Shown: piece by piece, positions 45,141 through 57,878 of the stretch
Layout of the letters: each line of letters begins with the position of its first letter
Position numbering within the stretch: position 1 is the first letter of the stretch
Source of the DNA: Paulownia fortunei
Lineage: Eukaryota > Streptophyta > Magnoliopsida > Lamiales > Paulowniaceae
Length of the DNA: 64,000 nucleotides
Assembly (NCBI GenBank): GCA_019321725.1
Contig: CM033113.1
Span: forward strand, 13,764,001-13,828,000
Direction of reading: 5' to 3'
Notes under the pieces: generated by a model
Databases searched by the model: none
What the model saw: only the letters and a program-made list of their open reading frames with translations
What the model was told of the DNA's origin: nothing
Position numbers and translations under genes: made by a program

Positions 45141-46347
45141 AACATAAAAGATCTTCTCTACATATTTCAATGCTTGTTTTATTAAATTCACTTATATTTG
45201 CTTGGTGACACTCAGAGCATTTATTATATCATATCTCATACATAGGTTTGCATACATTATGTTTCCTTAAGGATACATAAAGTACGTAAGTCAATTTTTT
45301 TCTCTCTCCTCCAAAAGTCTTTGGGGACATATATTTCGAAAAAAAAAACCCATGACTCATAGGCAGCAATCTCTTCGAGGATTCCCCCTGCTAAACCCTT
45401 TTAATATCTATGTACGTGAATTTGGCATAGTCCAAGCATTCTCTTAGATCTATATTGATATAAATCCGCAATCTAGAAGATTCCCCATGATAAACTCTTT
45501 TAGCATTTATGTATGTGGATTTGAGATGGTTCAATCATTCTCTTAGATCCATATAGATCTTTATCTCCAATCTCTAAAGTGTTTTTACCAAATCCCTCAT
45601 AGAGGGCTTAGTAGATAATGGGTCTTAGTTGACTCTAACATTCTACATGATCACTTTGAGTAGAATTTTATCAACACAATAAACTCAACTATGCTCCCAC
45701 TAACCTTCTTGAACATACTTGGTCTATTCGTATTCCTGAGGAAAGCAAACAATTTGATTAACTCAGTGAATGTTCCAACTTTAGGAAATTTGTTTTAAGC
45801 CTGTAAGTGGACCTATGATGCTTTCAAACCTTTTGCTTGCATTCTTTATATATGAAGGCCTCAGGCTGCTACACTTATATCTTCTTTCTCAATACCCTTA
45901 TTGAGGAATGCGATCCTTATATCACCCACATTTTAGTAGTCACAAAATATAAATATGGCTTGCAAAATACTAACGGACTTCGGCATTGCATCTAGTTAAA
46001 AGGTTTCCTTAATAGTCAACACCTAAACATTGAGTGCAACCTTAGCCACCAGTTATGCCTTATAGGTTATCACCTCCCCACGTACTCCAAGCTTTTGCTT
46101 GCTTACCCATTTACAACTAATGGATACAATACCTTATGGTAGATCCATCAAGCTCCATACCTTGTTAGAGTATATGGAGTCCATCTCATTTGTTATATCA
46201 CCATTTTTCCAAACTGATGTCATACATCATTTCTCCTTTGATCAATATCCTAAAGGAGATCTTGCTTGTTGTTTTCTAGTAAGAAATGTTAGAGTAATGC
46301 ACAACGAGCTAATTGATCTAGGCATCCTTATACTCTTGTGAATCAAT
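45141..46347 (-). pseudogene. Copia-3 reverse transcriptase
   Basis: From right to left on the minus strand: NEMDSIYSNKVWSLMDLP, GIVSISCKWVSKQKLGVRGE, VITYKA, LVAK, later AFLNKGIEKEDI (the copia AFLNGxLxEEIYM) and further degenerate pieces. It is the RT of the same element as 43546-44057, with numerous stops. It ends at 46347, where an LTR of the same family starts in the opposite orientation; the integrase and gag are absent. Confidence 0.83.
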
Positions 46348-48355
46348 CTTATTCATATTAATATCATTCAAATAGCAATCTTCATCTTAAATTTATCATA
46401 AGAATTAGATGAAGTCCATAGATCACATATAGCTATGGCGCATGGCCGTAGTTATGATGGCAATTGTGTAATATGCCTCCAAGGCTATAGTTTTAATATG
46501 TTCCAAGTCAAGGATCATTAATATAGTACATTAATAATCCCATTGAGACTCATGCATATGATGTAGGCTTAAAAGGAGAATACTTCATTCCATAAGAATT
46601 GGTGTGGAGACACTAGTACATATCTATGGGTGCTTGTTTGGGAACAAGTACACTGAACTACCCTGCCTTGAAATTCTAAATTAGAAATATTCTATTATCG
46701 AGAAGGAATTTCCTCATTATAATAGTGTAAGAATTAGTCCTTAGAATTGTGGCACCATGCTAACCTTGTGCATGACATGTTGCACCTTGATGTATTTTCT
46801 GATTGTATAACAATCACAAGGGATTTATGTTGGGTGTAACATCTTCATGTATGGAGGTTAATGAGTGGCCAATAAAGGATCCATGGCCAAGGTTGGATGG
46901 AAATTAGACATGGGATTTTCTAATTATTCATCATCGAGTCAAGCTACTAGGAATGAATATATAGTTATTGAGCTATTGGGGTTTGAACTAATAATCCATG
47001 TCCTAGGCTCAAATGGGAGGTTAGATGATGGAAGAACCATACTTGTATGATATTCATAATTGGAATAGGTTTGTACCTCTACCAAAGACTAAGAGTTATG
47101 ATATACTGCTAGGTGTTTCCCATGACTTATGGCTTCTTGGAATTAATGGGTTAATTCCAAGAGGATTAATTAATCCAAATAATTAATTATTCAACTAACT
47201 CATAAGAGTTGTGAGCCCAGGGTTAGCTTAGAGTGAACCTAAGGCGTCAAACACTAAGTTGGAAAGAGTACATTTCTAGCTAGAATATATCCAAGGGGAT
47301 TAAATTGATTAATAGAGATAAAATAATTTGGGGCCCGAATTATTTAAGGAGTTAAATCAATTTATTCAATTAAATAATATAATTATCTAATTACACCTAA
47401 TAAGATTAGGGAGTCCACATGCATCTAATTATGTAATTGATATGATCAATTAATTATGTAGGGTATAAATTAATTTAAAGAGTTCAATTAATTTATCTAA
47501 TTAAATAATATGGTTATTTAAACCTTATATGATTAGGAACTCTACATATGATCAAGTTAATTAATTGATAGGATCAATTAATTAAGTTGGAGCATATTAA
47601 ATAAGATTATTTAGTAGGTTCTAATATGATTAGAAGGCCCAAGTGAAATCAATTAATTAATTAACTTGATCAATTAATGAGTTGGGCATATTTAATTAAT
47701 CGGGATCAATTAAATGGACTCAATCAAAATAATTGAAGTCCAAGCCCAAACAAATGGGCTCGTAGGAGGTTAATTAAGAGCTTCATAGAAGTTAAAAAAT
47801 AGCCAACACAAGAAAAAGAAAACACCCTCCCTTCTTCCTCCTTCTTGATTCCTTTCTTCTATTAAAAAGGTTTGACCTTTTGATCATGATTCAAATTTTC
47901 TATTCACTAGTTGAATTAAGAATTGAACTCCACATAATCTAGAGTATAATCAGGCTTTTTGAATCTACTTGCATGGATTCATTTAGTATAGAAATTTTCA
48001 ATGTGTGGATACGTTAAGAAAGGTAACACTTTGGACTCAAAGCGAATTGTTTCCAACACGAGGGATTCTGCATCAAGATTTGTGAAAGTAGTTAATGGAT
48101 GGATTCAAGATTCATGAAGGAGTTCATAGAAATAAAACAATTTGAATCGTCTATTGCAACTTCATTAATCTAAGAGCAAATCAAAGTAAGGTTTTTTGAA
48201 ACCTTCTTGGTATAAGTATCAGAAAACGCACAAGTGAGTAATTGCAAATGGGTTTCAGTATTAGTTTTATTACATGGTATTTCATGTTTATTTTCATCAT
48301 TGAAGATTTTATATTCCACTGCATATTCACTTTCTAGGACCACGCAAACCCAATA
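46348..48355 (+). repeat. CL5: long copia LTR, plus orientation
   Basis: From 46390 it follows CL7/CL2 (AGATGAAGTCC, GCGCATGGCCG, GGGAACAAGTACACTGAAC, TTAGTCCTTAG, GGGTGTAACATC, TTAATTAATT runs). It ends CACGCAAACCCAATA followed by GTGGTATT, a decayed PBS. The 5' ~60 bp are missing, and this end abuts the RT of the opposing Copia-3. Confidence 0.75.
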
Positions 48356-49300
48356 GTGGTATTCACTTTCTGATATTTTTCGATTATGTTTATTTAATAT
48401 ATATGATAAATTAAATATTTATATGTGTGATTGATTTTGAATCAATAAATTTCTATATTTGGGATCTTGTGTTTATTATTTTTAATTATTAAATTAAAAA
48501 AACGAAATAGAAATAAAAAAATTACTGAAAATCTGCACACAAAGTTTCCAGCAAGCACTAGTGTCGCAGCGCCACTAGTTGGAAATATTGGTGAGGTAGA
48601 GGAGCTAGCGCCGTGACACTAGTTGGAACTATTGCATGCTATTTTTCTTATGCCAACACATGCGAATGCCTCTTTTATTTTGTCTAAATTGTGTAATTGT
48701 TATGCATGTTACTTGTTTTAATTGTTAAAACATGAAAGAACGTCAAAATGAAATAAATTACTCTAAGAGTTGATTTCGTGATCAAGAATATGATTCTTGA
48801 GTTCAATATTTCAAGTCTTGCATTCAAGAATTTGATTCTTGAGTTCAATATTTCAAGTCTTGCATTCAAGAATTTGATTCTTGAATTCAAGACTTCAAGT
48901 TTGTCAAATCTTGAAACTCTTGATACAAGAACTTCAAGATTTATAAATTCTTGTAATTATTGAATTATTGGTAATAATAAATCAAGTAAGATGATTTCTT
49001 GATCAAGAAGATCATTTTCTTGATTAAGTTTTTTCAAGATTTTTTGATGAGATCAAGAATTCACGAATTCCTAATCTTGATCAAGAAAGAGGCAAAAGTT
49101 GAGACTTATGCCTATTTCGTTTTGACAAGCAAGTGTTGCATAAATTGTTTTTTTAAAAAATAAATAAATAAATTAATAGTTAATTTTATGAAAAATTATT
49201 TTTCTTGAAAAACAAGAATATTGATCCCAAATTTGAAAGCAATTGCACATAACGTAATTGGTAAATTTATATGCTTTCATTATCATGTGATGATTTATGT
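48356..49300 (+). other. Copia leader after CL5, with tandem repeats
   Basis: A PBS-like TGGTATTC at 48357 is followed by AT-rich non-coding DNA, a CTAGTGTCGCAGCGCC-type GC patch (48560-48630), and then a region full of TTCTTGA/TCAAGAA words (48775-49095). No gag can be read before a LINE segment starts near 49450. Confidence 0.5.
48784..48900. repeat. 42-bp tandem repeat (2.7 copies)
   Basis: The unit GATTCTTGAGTTCAATATTT plus CAAGTCTTGCATTCAAGAATTT occurs twice almost perfectly and a third time in part (48878 onward). Each unit has self-complementary ends (ATTCTTGA...TCAAGAAT). Confidence 0.9.
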
Positions 49301-49449
49301 TAAGCATGCTAGTTGGATGATCATGGAGCCTGGGCCAATGTGATTGGTTTAATTTTTTGCAGTTAATGGTTAGTTTTAGGTTTTAATTAAAATGAGCCTT
49401 GAGAGTCTCACTTTCTATGGTTTTTTATTTCTCGAATTCTATGATTTAA

Positions 49450-49990
49450 AAGGATATTAACACAAATATGTTTGTTGAAATGACTACAATTCTGAAAAGT
49501 TTGGAAATTGGGAAGCAACTTGGTTTGACTAAGATAAGGGTGGAATGGGATGCTTTGGTTGTTATTAAAATGATAAAGGGTTCTTTCACATGCAACTGGA
49601 TGCTTTTCAGCTATTAGAGAAGATTCAAAAGCTGTAAAAAGATATGAATATTCACTTTTCACATATATATAGAGAAGCAAACCAAGTAGCAGACTAATTG
49701 GCAAACCAGGCATGTGATCTTCAAGCATGGTTTAATCCTCTCTAAGGGATTTTAAGGCCAGACAAATTAGGATATGCTTCTATTAGATCTCACAAAATGT
49801 ATGGGAGTAGCACTCATTTTTTTAGATGCACTCATGTTAGGGATTAAGTACACCATGTTTATTGCTTTTCACTTATACTGAATCTCTCTTGTTTTGATGC
49901 GTAATAAAAGGGTAGGGGTCCCTGGCAAACCCCTGCCAATGCACAGGGGTTTTAATAGCAAAAAATTCACTCTATTGACAATAAGTGTAA
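49450..49990 (+). mobile_element. LINE 3' end with RNase H-like domain, plus strand
   Basis: The plus strand reads FVEMTTILKSLEIGKQLGLT, KIRVEWDALVVIKMI, CNWMLFSY, then NIHFSHIYREANQVAD and LANQACDLQAWF, with one or two stops. This is the RNase H-like domain found at the C-terminus of plant L1-type LINE polyproteins (xxVESDSxxVVxxL ... FxHVxREANxxADxLA). It is followed by a 3' UTR with TTTGATGCGTAATAAAAGGG and CCAATGCACAGGGGTTTTAA. The upstream part of the LINE is missing, typical of 5' truncation. Confidence 0.82.
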
Positions 49991-50026
49991 GGATGGTAAT
50001 CTGATCCTAAAGCTAGACACAAACAA

Positions 50027-51236
50027 TGTTTGGTTCACTTAACCGCAGGGTGTGCGCAGTGAAAATTTAAAATTTTAAATAAAAACATACCATATCAAAT
50101 ATGGCCACACCCTCAGTTTGATGTGATTATCGATTTTGCATTTCCAATTGTCTAAACAAAATAGTAAAGAGGGTTTTTTTTCATACCTTGAGCACTCTAG
50201 TCGTAGAAGAGGTAGAAGCAATTGATTACTAGCCATTCATACTTAAACTAGTTCACAAGGATCCAGGTGTCTCCACTCTATCAAAGTCCACACTTTGGAT
50301 AAGAGCACAAAATTGGAATCCCACTAGCAATTCTAATTCATTTACTAATCTAGTTTTTAAAGTGATTTGAGTGAGTATTAATTCTTAAACCAACCTGTGG
50401 TAATAAGAATTGAATATTTTCAATCAAAAGAGGAACTTCTGATTAAAGGAAAAATAGCTAAGATGTGTTTTTTTTTTTAGAGAAAACTATTTTTCTCTTC
50501 CCTTTTTAAAGTTGCTGAAAAATTTGGTTGGAAGATTTTTCAATGAGTACAAGATCGCCCAAATATCTCCAACTCTATCTCTTGTATCTTCCCAAGATAC
50601 TTTGACATGTTCTATCTAATTTTATTAGATAATTCCACGAATATCTAAATCTTAGAATTTTATCTTCTTCCAACAACTCTAGCTGGTCTCTCCTAATGGG
50701 GCACTTTGAATTGGGTTTGAACACTTAATTAAATCCAATAAATAATCTAATTAATTAATTGGGTTCAAATTCAATTAATTGATCCTAATCAATTAATTTA
50801 ATTCCACCAAGCTCACCTAATCATATTAGGCCCAATTAAATAATCCAACTACTCAATTGAGTAAATTAATTTAATAATTAATTATTAATTTATGGCTAAT
50901 ATAATTAATTGATTTAATTAATTATGTCATTCCAATTGGGCTCCCTAATCTTATTAGGTTCAATTAAATAATTTAATTATTTAATTGAATAATTAATTCA
51001 ATAGTTTTAATTAAATTAAGCCCCATTTGTTTAATATCTATTAATTAATTGATCCAACTACTTGGATCAATTTCAAAATTAGAAATGCTCCATTCCAAAT
51101 TATGTGTGATCATTTAAGTTCACAACTAAACTAGCAGTGGGCTTGCAATATTTTCAACTTATAAATAACAATAATTTTAATTAATTAATTTAATTAATTA
51201 ATCTATTTAGAATTAACTCTTTAATTCTAAGAACCT
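50027..51236 (-). repeat. CL6: long copia LTR fragment, minus orientation
   Basis: It starts TGTTTGGTTCACTTAACC and follows CL8 through GGATCCAGGTGTCTCCAC, ATCCCACTAGCAATTC, TTAATTAATT runs and GTTCACAACTAAACTAGCAG. It breaks off after AACTCTTTAATTCTAAGAAC at about 51236, where copia RT-RNase H coding starts on the other strand. Confidence 0.72.
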
Positions 51237-51727
51237 CCAATAAGTTTGAAAAAAATAAAACTGGTAAATCTGTGGATTTACCATGTACTGAGGTGTGATA
51301 GGCTCTTTACTTTACTTAAGTGCTAGTAGACCTGATATAATTTTTACTATTGGTTATGTGCTTCTTTTCAATATGATCCCAACGAATCTTATTTAACACT
51401 GCAAATAGAATTTTAAAGTGCCTAAAAGGAACATTTAATGTGGGAATTTGGTATCATAAGGATTCTACAGTTAATCTTGTTGGATATTAAGATGCTGATA
51501 CTTCAGGTTACAAAATTGATTGAAAAAGCACTTATTTAACATGTCAAATGCTAGGCAGTTAACTCATGTCATGATTTAGCAAGAAATAGGCTTCCATAGC
51601 CACATCTACAATTAAGACTAAGTATATTATAGTAGGAAGTTGTTGTGCTCAACTACTTTGGATGCATCAATAGATAAGAGACTATGGAATCATCACAAAG
51701 ATGGCGCCAATATACTATCAAAATACT
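51237..51727 (+). pseudogene. Copia-4 RT end and RNase H
   Basis: The plus strand reads RILKCLKGTFNVGIWYHKDS, TVNLVGY, DADTSGYKID, KSTYLTCQMLGS, and then TKYIIVGSCCAQLLWMHQ with RDYG. It matches the KRILKYLKGTxxxGLWYPK...DADxAGxxxDRKSTSGxCQxLG...AEAEYIAAxSCCAQLLWMxQ segment of plant copia pol. Stops interrupt it in several places. Confidence 0.85.
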
Positions 51728-51995
51728 GTTGGGTTTATATATCCCGGATTGGTGATGCAGTGGAAGTTTAAACAATTTAAATCAAGCATATTTAGAAATA
51801 ATAAACATACAATCTTGGGAATATATATGATTTATTGATTTGCTTTCTAATTTACTTCTTTAAATAAATAAAGAACCCAATTTCGCAAACTAGTACCTAA
51901 AAGTACTCTAACTGATGTAGGGTATGAACGAATTCAAATTCCTAAGCCCGAATTCAAAACTAGTTCGTGAGGACTCCAAATGTCTTCTCTCTAAG
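51728..51995. repeat. LTR-like fragment next to Copia-4
   Basis: It starts TGTTGGGTTTATATATCCCG directly after the copia coding and has CL-like landmarks (GATGCAGTGGAAG, CGTGAGGACTCCAAATGTCT). It may be the start of the 3' LTR of Copia-4 or another CL fragment; it is cut at about 51995. Confidence 0.5.
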
Positions 51996-53420
51996 TGTAT
52001 TGTTGCAAATTTTATGAATATAAGTGCACATTATCATAGACAAGTAATAAAGTTGATAAATGAAGTATCATTCCTATGAGGACTGTTGGACTATCAAGTA
52101 CTGAAATGAGTTAACTCTACATCTATTTAAATAATCGAAATAAAGTATTGATTAATGCAAACTAAGCTAAACTAATACTAAACTAATATGCAAAAGCATA
52201 TTGAAATTAAATTTTATAACTTGAAAACCTATGATTTACGATTTCACCATAATTAATTAGATTTGAACAATCAATTTCATCAATCTCAATCTATTTTCCT
52301 AGTTGATAGTCAAGAATCCCTAAATTATTCAATAGCCTTTCCCAATGTCTAATGAAAATTTTACTAATTGCTAGCCTACTATATTCTTATGTGAATTAAA
52401 TAATCAATATATCATTAGGCTTTATAGATCTCAATTAAGATTACACAAATTGATAGGCTCTAAAAGTGTGACATCTTCGATATCTATGAGCATAATTGCA
52501 CATGTGTTGCATTATAATTGATATAATTGTGCCTTGTTTTGTGATAATTGTGTGTAGGGACTAAGAGTGAGGAATAGAGTTGATAAGTGCCAATTTTTAC
52601 ATATTTTGTATCAATTCCTTTATGTCTTCTTTGCTTTGTTCTTGTTAATATTAGGTTTTTAATGTTTTGTGTGTGATAGGAGTTTGGGAATCAAGAGATT
52701 GAAAATAAGCCAAAATAAAGTTGAAACAAGCATTTTTGGGCCAAATTTCATTGACATAGTACCACTGCAACAGTTTTTGTATTTTGGACATAAACTTAAG
52801 ATCTAAAGATATATTAACCTAATTCTTGGCTAATTAGAAATATAAGTGATAGATCTACAACTTTTATGTCAACAACTTATCTCAATTCAATTGATTTCAG
52901 AAAGAAAATTTTGATTAAAGAGTTAAAAGTACACTGAAACTTTCAGATATGGCAGTTTTCATATTTTTTGCATAACTTTCTCCAAAAATATAATATGGAT
53001 CTAATTCAAGCAGCTAAAGAAAGCTAATAGATAGAGATACAAAATTATTATGAATACACAAAAAGCCAATTAATCCTTGAAAGATGTCAAAACCAGTTAA
53101 ATGGGCTAAATAGTGTCAAAGGAGAAAAATTGTAGCAATCGCGCCTAGACGCCAAAACAAGGCATCTAGGAGCCAACGAAAATTGATGTCATTGCACCTT
53201 GGAATCAAAACAAGCCACCGAGGTGCCAAAGTTGAACAAAAATAGAGCAGTTGGTGCCTAAGTGTCAAAACAGGGCGCCTAGGCGCCATCCGTGTAATAG
53301 AATTGATTCATTTTTCTTGGAGTTGCTACAAGTGGAGATCAAAGGTAAATTTTGCCATCTTTTTGATAGATACATGTAAGAAATAAAAAAATAAATAAAA
53401 TAGGTTAACGGGGTCGCCCA
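51996..53420. repeat. Athila-type OTA LTR fragments
   Basis: 51996-52480 in reverse resembles the 3' part of an OTA LTR (GATAATGTGCACTTATATTC, CTTGATAGTCCAACAGTCC). 52582 starts TGATAAGTGCCAATTTTTAC, an OTA LTR start on the plus strand. The repeated words GCGCCTAGACGCCAAAACA/GGGCGCCTAGGCGCC at 53130-53290 are also common in such LTRs. No internal region is attached. Boundaries are uncertain. Confidence 0.5.
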
Positions 53421-53439
53421 TGAGAGCTGATCCAACCCG

Positions 53440-54045
53440 CACCAGCTTGTCCTATTTCATGGTGGATTTAGCCGTCTTTAACATATTCACAAGCTCAGTA
53501 AGACTAGTCTCCATGTTGTGCATGTTAAACTTGACAACAAAGGTATTAAATGAGGGAGGCAGAGGCTGCAGCAGAAGGTTTATATAGAGTTCATTCTCCA
53601 TAACAACTCCAAGGGATGCTAGCTTTTCAATGAAGACTATCATCTCCAATCCGTGGCCACAGACTGAAGAGCCCTACGTCATACAATATCTGAAAAGCTA
53701 TTTTGAGATCATATATCTCGTCTGTTGAGTTTGATTACCATACAACTCTTATAAGTGAAGGAGGATCCCTTAAACAGTATCTTGATCCTCATTTTGCCTC
53801 TATAGTTCATTTGACATTGATACTAGCATGTAGTATCGAGCTTATAGATTGTCATCAACATGACATAGGTAACCTGCATAAGTCTCTGAAGCAATATCCT
53901 TTGGTGGAACCGAAGGACGTGTGGCATCGAGGACATATGCCCTCTTCTTAGATTGAAGAACTATTTTAAGGTTTCTTAGTCAATCAACAAAGTTAGATCC
54001 AGTTAATTTGTTTTGTTCAATGATTATTGAAAGTGGATTCTTTAC
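53440..54045 (-). pseudogene. Copia-5 gag
   Basis: From right to left: NPLSIIIEQNKLTGSNFVD, a stop in place of Trp, LRNLKIVLQSKKRAYVLDAT, RPSVPPKDIASETYAGY, ARYYMLVSMSNEL. After a break comes an open 65-codon frame, MEMIVFIEKLASLGVVMENE and YINLLLQPLPPSFNTFVVKF and NMLKTAKSTMK. This is plant copia gag (nucleocapsid precursor), typical of Tork/SIRE-like elements (NKLTGxNYxDWxRNLxIVL, LxSLPxSFxxFVxNFNM). It ends in KLVRVGSALMG before the zinc knuckle and is then truncated. Confidence 0.88.
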
Positions 54046-54946
54046 CATTTTAGTAGAAAAATATACAAAACATGCACTAAGCAGAAAAGTGAGTAAACTA
54101 TGGGAAAACATATTCATTTATTATAAGGTTTTTAATACTATATGTCTCCTACTAGTTTCTTCGAATTCCATCACCCATAGTGGAATTTCAGAAAATCAAA
54201 TTTCCTAGTGGGCTTGAGGTCCAACGAAAACATTTCACACCCTAATATTATGAGCCCTTGAAATATTTCTATCGATAGTTAACTCTTTGACGATTTTATC
54301 CCTATACAACCCTCAAGTTTGTTTTGCCTCACATTTTTCTATATACCCCAATTTTATGAGCCCATATGGCACGAAGTGTCAAACAATATCCATCAAATAT
54401 TCATGTAGATAGAGCATCAAGATATTCCACTACTCATGGCCAACATAATGACGATTCCATCCCACAAGCATCAATGCTTGGTAGAGATCACATCTTTCCA
54501 ACACAAGATCACCCTATGACTCATGACTAGTGATCAAGTGCGGTAGCGGTCGTCATGTCTCTACCTTTGTTGGTAGGCATGAAACGATGGGTTTTCCCTA
54601 ACTTGTCTAATTTTGTTTAAAATTGAATTTTCTAAAAAATTCTTTTACTTAATTTTTGTAAATTAAGTATGGTTTAATTTTATTGAAGACCTCATCATAA
54701 TTTAAATTAGGTTGATTATTTAATGCATGATATCATAACATTATTGCGCAAACATAAAAGCATTAAATAAAATCCTAAGCATGCATCTAATGCATCCTTT
54801 AAACAAATGGATGATCATGAACCAGTCCTATGTGATCCATTTGAGCCAAAAATGGACCTAAGGTTAGTCTAAGGATAATAAAATGAAATAGAACCTATTC
54901 TATTACATAATTGTATCGTATATAACATGGGCCTAATAAAGAAGAA
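54046..54946. other. Region upstream of Copia-5 gag, unclassified
   Basis: It would be the leader of Copia-5, but no PBS or LTR boundary was found before CL7 starts at 54947 in the opposite orientation. The CCATAGTGG/CCCATATGGC-type and GCGGTAGCGGTCGTCATG words are the only distinctive content. No coding signal. Confidence 0.4.
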
Positions 54947-57203
54947 TGCCCAGCGCCCCAACTGGATTGGGTGTATTATGCTCTTTTTCTTTTGTAAAGA
55001 CAATCTTATTGAGAATCATATTAATAAAAAGGTATTTTCTCTATCGTATATCTTTCATCTTTTATTTCTACACATTAGATAAAGTCCTTAGATCAAATTT
55101 TGCTACGGGGCATGGTCACACATATGATGGCGATCATGGAACATGCCTCTAAGGCTTTGGTCTTAGATAAGTTCCGAGTTAAAAGTTTTTTGAGATGGGA
55201 CATCAAATAGTTCAGTAAGACTCACACGTATGATGCATGCTCGTGAGATGAGCATGTTACATTCCATTGACATTAGCAAAGAGACGCAAGTGCATGTATG
55301 TGGGTACTTGTTAGGGAACAAGTATACCGAATGTAGCCCGCAAGAAATTCTTAGTTGGAGGCTTTGCCTGTCGAAATAAAAATTTCTATGTTGCGATAAT
55401 ACACAGCTAGTCCTCAAACTTGAGGTACGATGGTAGTCTTGTGTACATCCTACAACACTATGATATATCTTCTGATTGTTTGACAATCTCAAATGGGGTA
55501 TGTTGGTTGTTGCACTGATGTGTATGGAGGTTTGTTAGTGGCCAACATAAAATTCGACACTTGTCTTTTTAAATAAGGGATTCTCCCGTGTTTTCATAGT
55601 TCGTGATTCCAAGACCTTGGCCAAGGTAAAATGAATCGTGATTCACCAAGAATTATTGAAACTTGAAGTGGGATTATAGTTATTAAATCATTTAGGATTT
55701 CGACTTATAATTTATGCCCTAAATTCAATCAAGAAATTAGTTGTCGAAAGGGTCGTATTGAAATAGGTTTACTCGCTATTTCACCTAAGACTAGTTTACC
55801 ATGATTACTTGCTAGGTGTGTCCATGGATAGTGAGGTTATTAGAATTAAGGACTTATTTCCAAGTAGATTAATTAATTGGAATAATTATTATTCATAAGT
55901 TGCAAATGTTGCAAGCTCGCTACTAGCTTAGTAGTGAACCTAAGAAGGTCACACATCTTTATTGAAAGTAACATTTCCAATTTTAGAATTTATCCAATGG
56001 TTGAAAATTAATTAATTAATATTGATTAATTAATTAATTAAGGATTCTATTTAATTTAATAATTAAATTAAATTATTTAATTAAGTAATTAGATTATTTA
56101 ATTATACCTAATTTGATTAGAAAACCCAATCAGAGTAAATTAAATTAATCAATTGGATTGATTAAATTGGGATTGAATCAATTGGATTGATTTGTAGATT
56201 TTTTAGTCCAGACCCAAAAATTAATGTGAAGCCCACTAAAATATGATGAAAATAAATTAAATACATGTGATTTATTTAATTGACATATTTATAGATAAAT
56301 AAATATAGTGACTAATTTTATGATATAAAATCGGCCACTAAGATTTAATTTATATATAAATATAATTATAGTATATATATGATATGTATCTATCTTGATA
56401 TTATTTGAAAAGTTCAAATTAATATCAACAATGTATGTAGACAATTTTGATGATTAATGTAGTCTCAAATTAGTCCACATACAATAAGAGAGAGAAAAGA
56501 GAAGAGTTTTTGAAAGATTTGGAATCCTTTCAAGATAAGATTTTGGAATAATTCAAAATTGTCAAACTCTCCAAGAGTTGGAGAACTTAAACAAAACAAT
56601 TTTTGCTTAAATTTTCTGAATTATTATGCGTAATATTCGGCCCTATAAATAGTTATGGCTGAAAATTACACATAATAATTCAGAAAATTTGAGCAAAAAT
56701 TATTTTGTTTAAGTCTTCTATTTTTCTCTCCAAGAAAAGAAAAAGAAAAAAAAAAGAAAAATATTTTCTTGTAATCTTGATTTTCTTGTTCCTTAAAAGA
56801 AAAATCATTTTCTTGATATTCTCTTCATATTATTGTTTCAAAAACCTAAAAAATCAATCTTTATTGTTCTTGAAAATTTACTTCGATTCTAAATTAGTAA
56901 ACAATTAAAAGAATACTAGTGAATCCTTTTAATTGGTGTTGCTCTTTTGTATTGTGAACCTAATAGAGGAGAGACACTTAGATCCCAGTGAATTCCAAAA
57001 GTCCAGGATAAGCAATTGATTGATTCATTTTCTACAACAACCGGAGTGCACGGAAGGTATAATCCGAATTTTATATTTGTTTATATATTAACTTGAATAA
57101 ATATGATCGTTAAAATCGCTTTTGAATCGAGAGTTTATTTTTATGTTTAATAAAAAAAAATTATTTTTCCGCTGCATATACCCTTACGATTATATCGAAC
57201 CCA
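54947..57203 (+). repeat. CL7: long copia LTR, plus orientation
   Basis: It starts TGCCCAGCGCCCCAACTGGA and is colinear, in reverse, with CL8 over its whole length: GGGTGTATTATGCTC, AGATAAAGTCCTTAG, GGGGCATGGTCACAC, GGGAACAAGTATACCGAA, AGCTAGTCCTCAAACTTGAG, the TTAATTAATT blocks, TAAAACAAAATAATTTTTGC and TATATCGAACCCA at the end. About 2.26 kb. Confidence 0.85.
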
Positions 57204-57865
57204 CCAGGGCCTTCATTGGAATCTCCTTCTTGATTCTTCTTCATCGTCCAAAGAAAAGAAAAATCTCATCACCTATTCTACTCTCTTTGCAGAAAAATAA
57301 ATAACTTATATAGATGGAATAAAAGGCTCACAGGCCCCATTTTAAAATCTAAAAACATTATATAAAACCAATCACATTGGTCCAATGGCTCATGATCATC
57401 TCATACATGCTTATAATTAACATCACATGAAACTATAAAAACATGTAAATTTACTAAGTTATTTAATACAATTTCTGACTTGGGATAATTTTTAATTGCC
57501 TGAAAAAAAAAATTTCAAAAATTATTATAATTAACATTTAATTTTAACATTCCAGAAAATTAAAATAAAACAGACCCAAAAAATAGCGCGAAGAGCAGCA
57601 CGAAGGCTGCCGCGCGCGCACAGCGCACTGCCACCCAACGCACACTGCTGTGCACAGGTGTCGAGTGTCCCACATCCGATGGGTGCGCAGCCCGTTTCTT
57701 CACGTCCATTTTCTAATTTTAATATTTAAATAAGCAATTAAAATTATTCTCAATCATCAATTGCTTAAAACATGCAAAATCAAATTTTACAAACTAAACA
57801 CGAATTTAAACAATTTAAAAACATGCATATATAAAATCGAAATTCACTGAATAAGCGAAACCATA
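57204..57865 (-). other. Copia leader between inverted LTRs CL7 and CL8
   Basis: On the minus strand this follows the CL8 PBS. 57585-57715 is GC-rich with repeated GCGCGC and GCACACTGC words, like the leader of Copia-1. The far end reads AAGAAGGAGATTCCAATGAA on the minus strand. No gag frame is present. Confidence 0.6.
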
Positions 57866-57877
57866 GCTCTAATACCA
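57866..57877 (-). other. Primer binding site next to CL8
   Basis: The minus strand reads TGGTATTAGAGC, one change from the copia tRNA-Met site TGGTATCAGAGC, one base from the LTR end. It shows CL8 is a 5' LTR of a minus-strand element. Confidence 0.85.
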
Positions 57878-57878
57878 C

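Noticed and set aside
48778..48963. Repeat protein (FNISSLAFKNLILE units)
   Set aside because: The peptide periodicity is simply the 42-bp DNA repeat translated; an open frame also exists on the opposite strand for the same reason.
49408..49728. 106-codon minus-strand open frame
   Set aside because: It is antisense to the LINE RNase H domain, which explains the coding signal on the plus strand.
55163..55492. 109-codon minus-strand open frame
   Set aside because: It is entirely inside the CL7 LTR; the same interval in other CL copies has no matching open frame.
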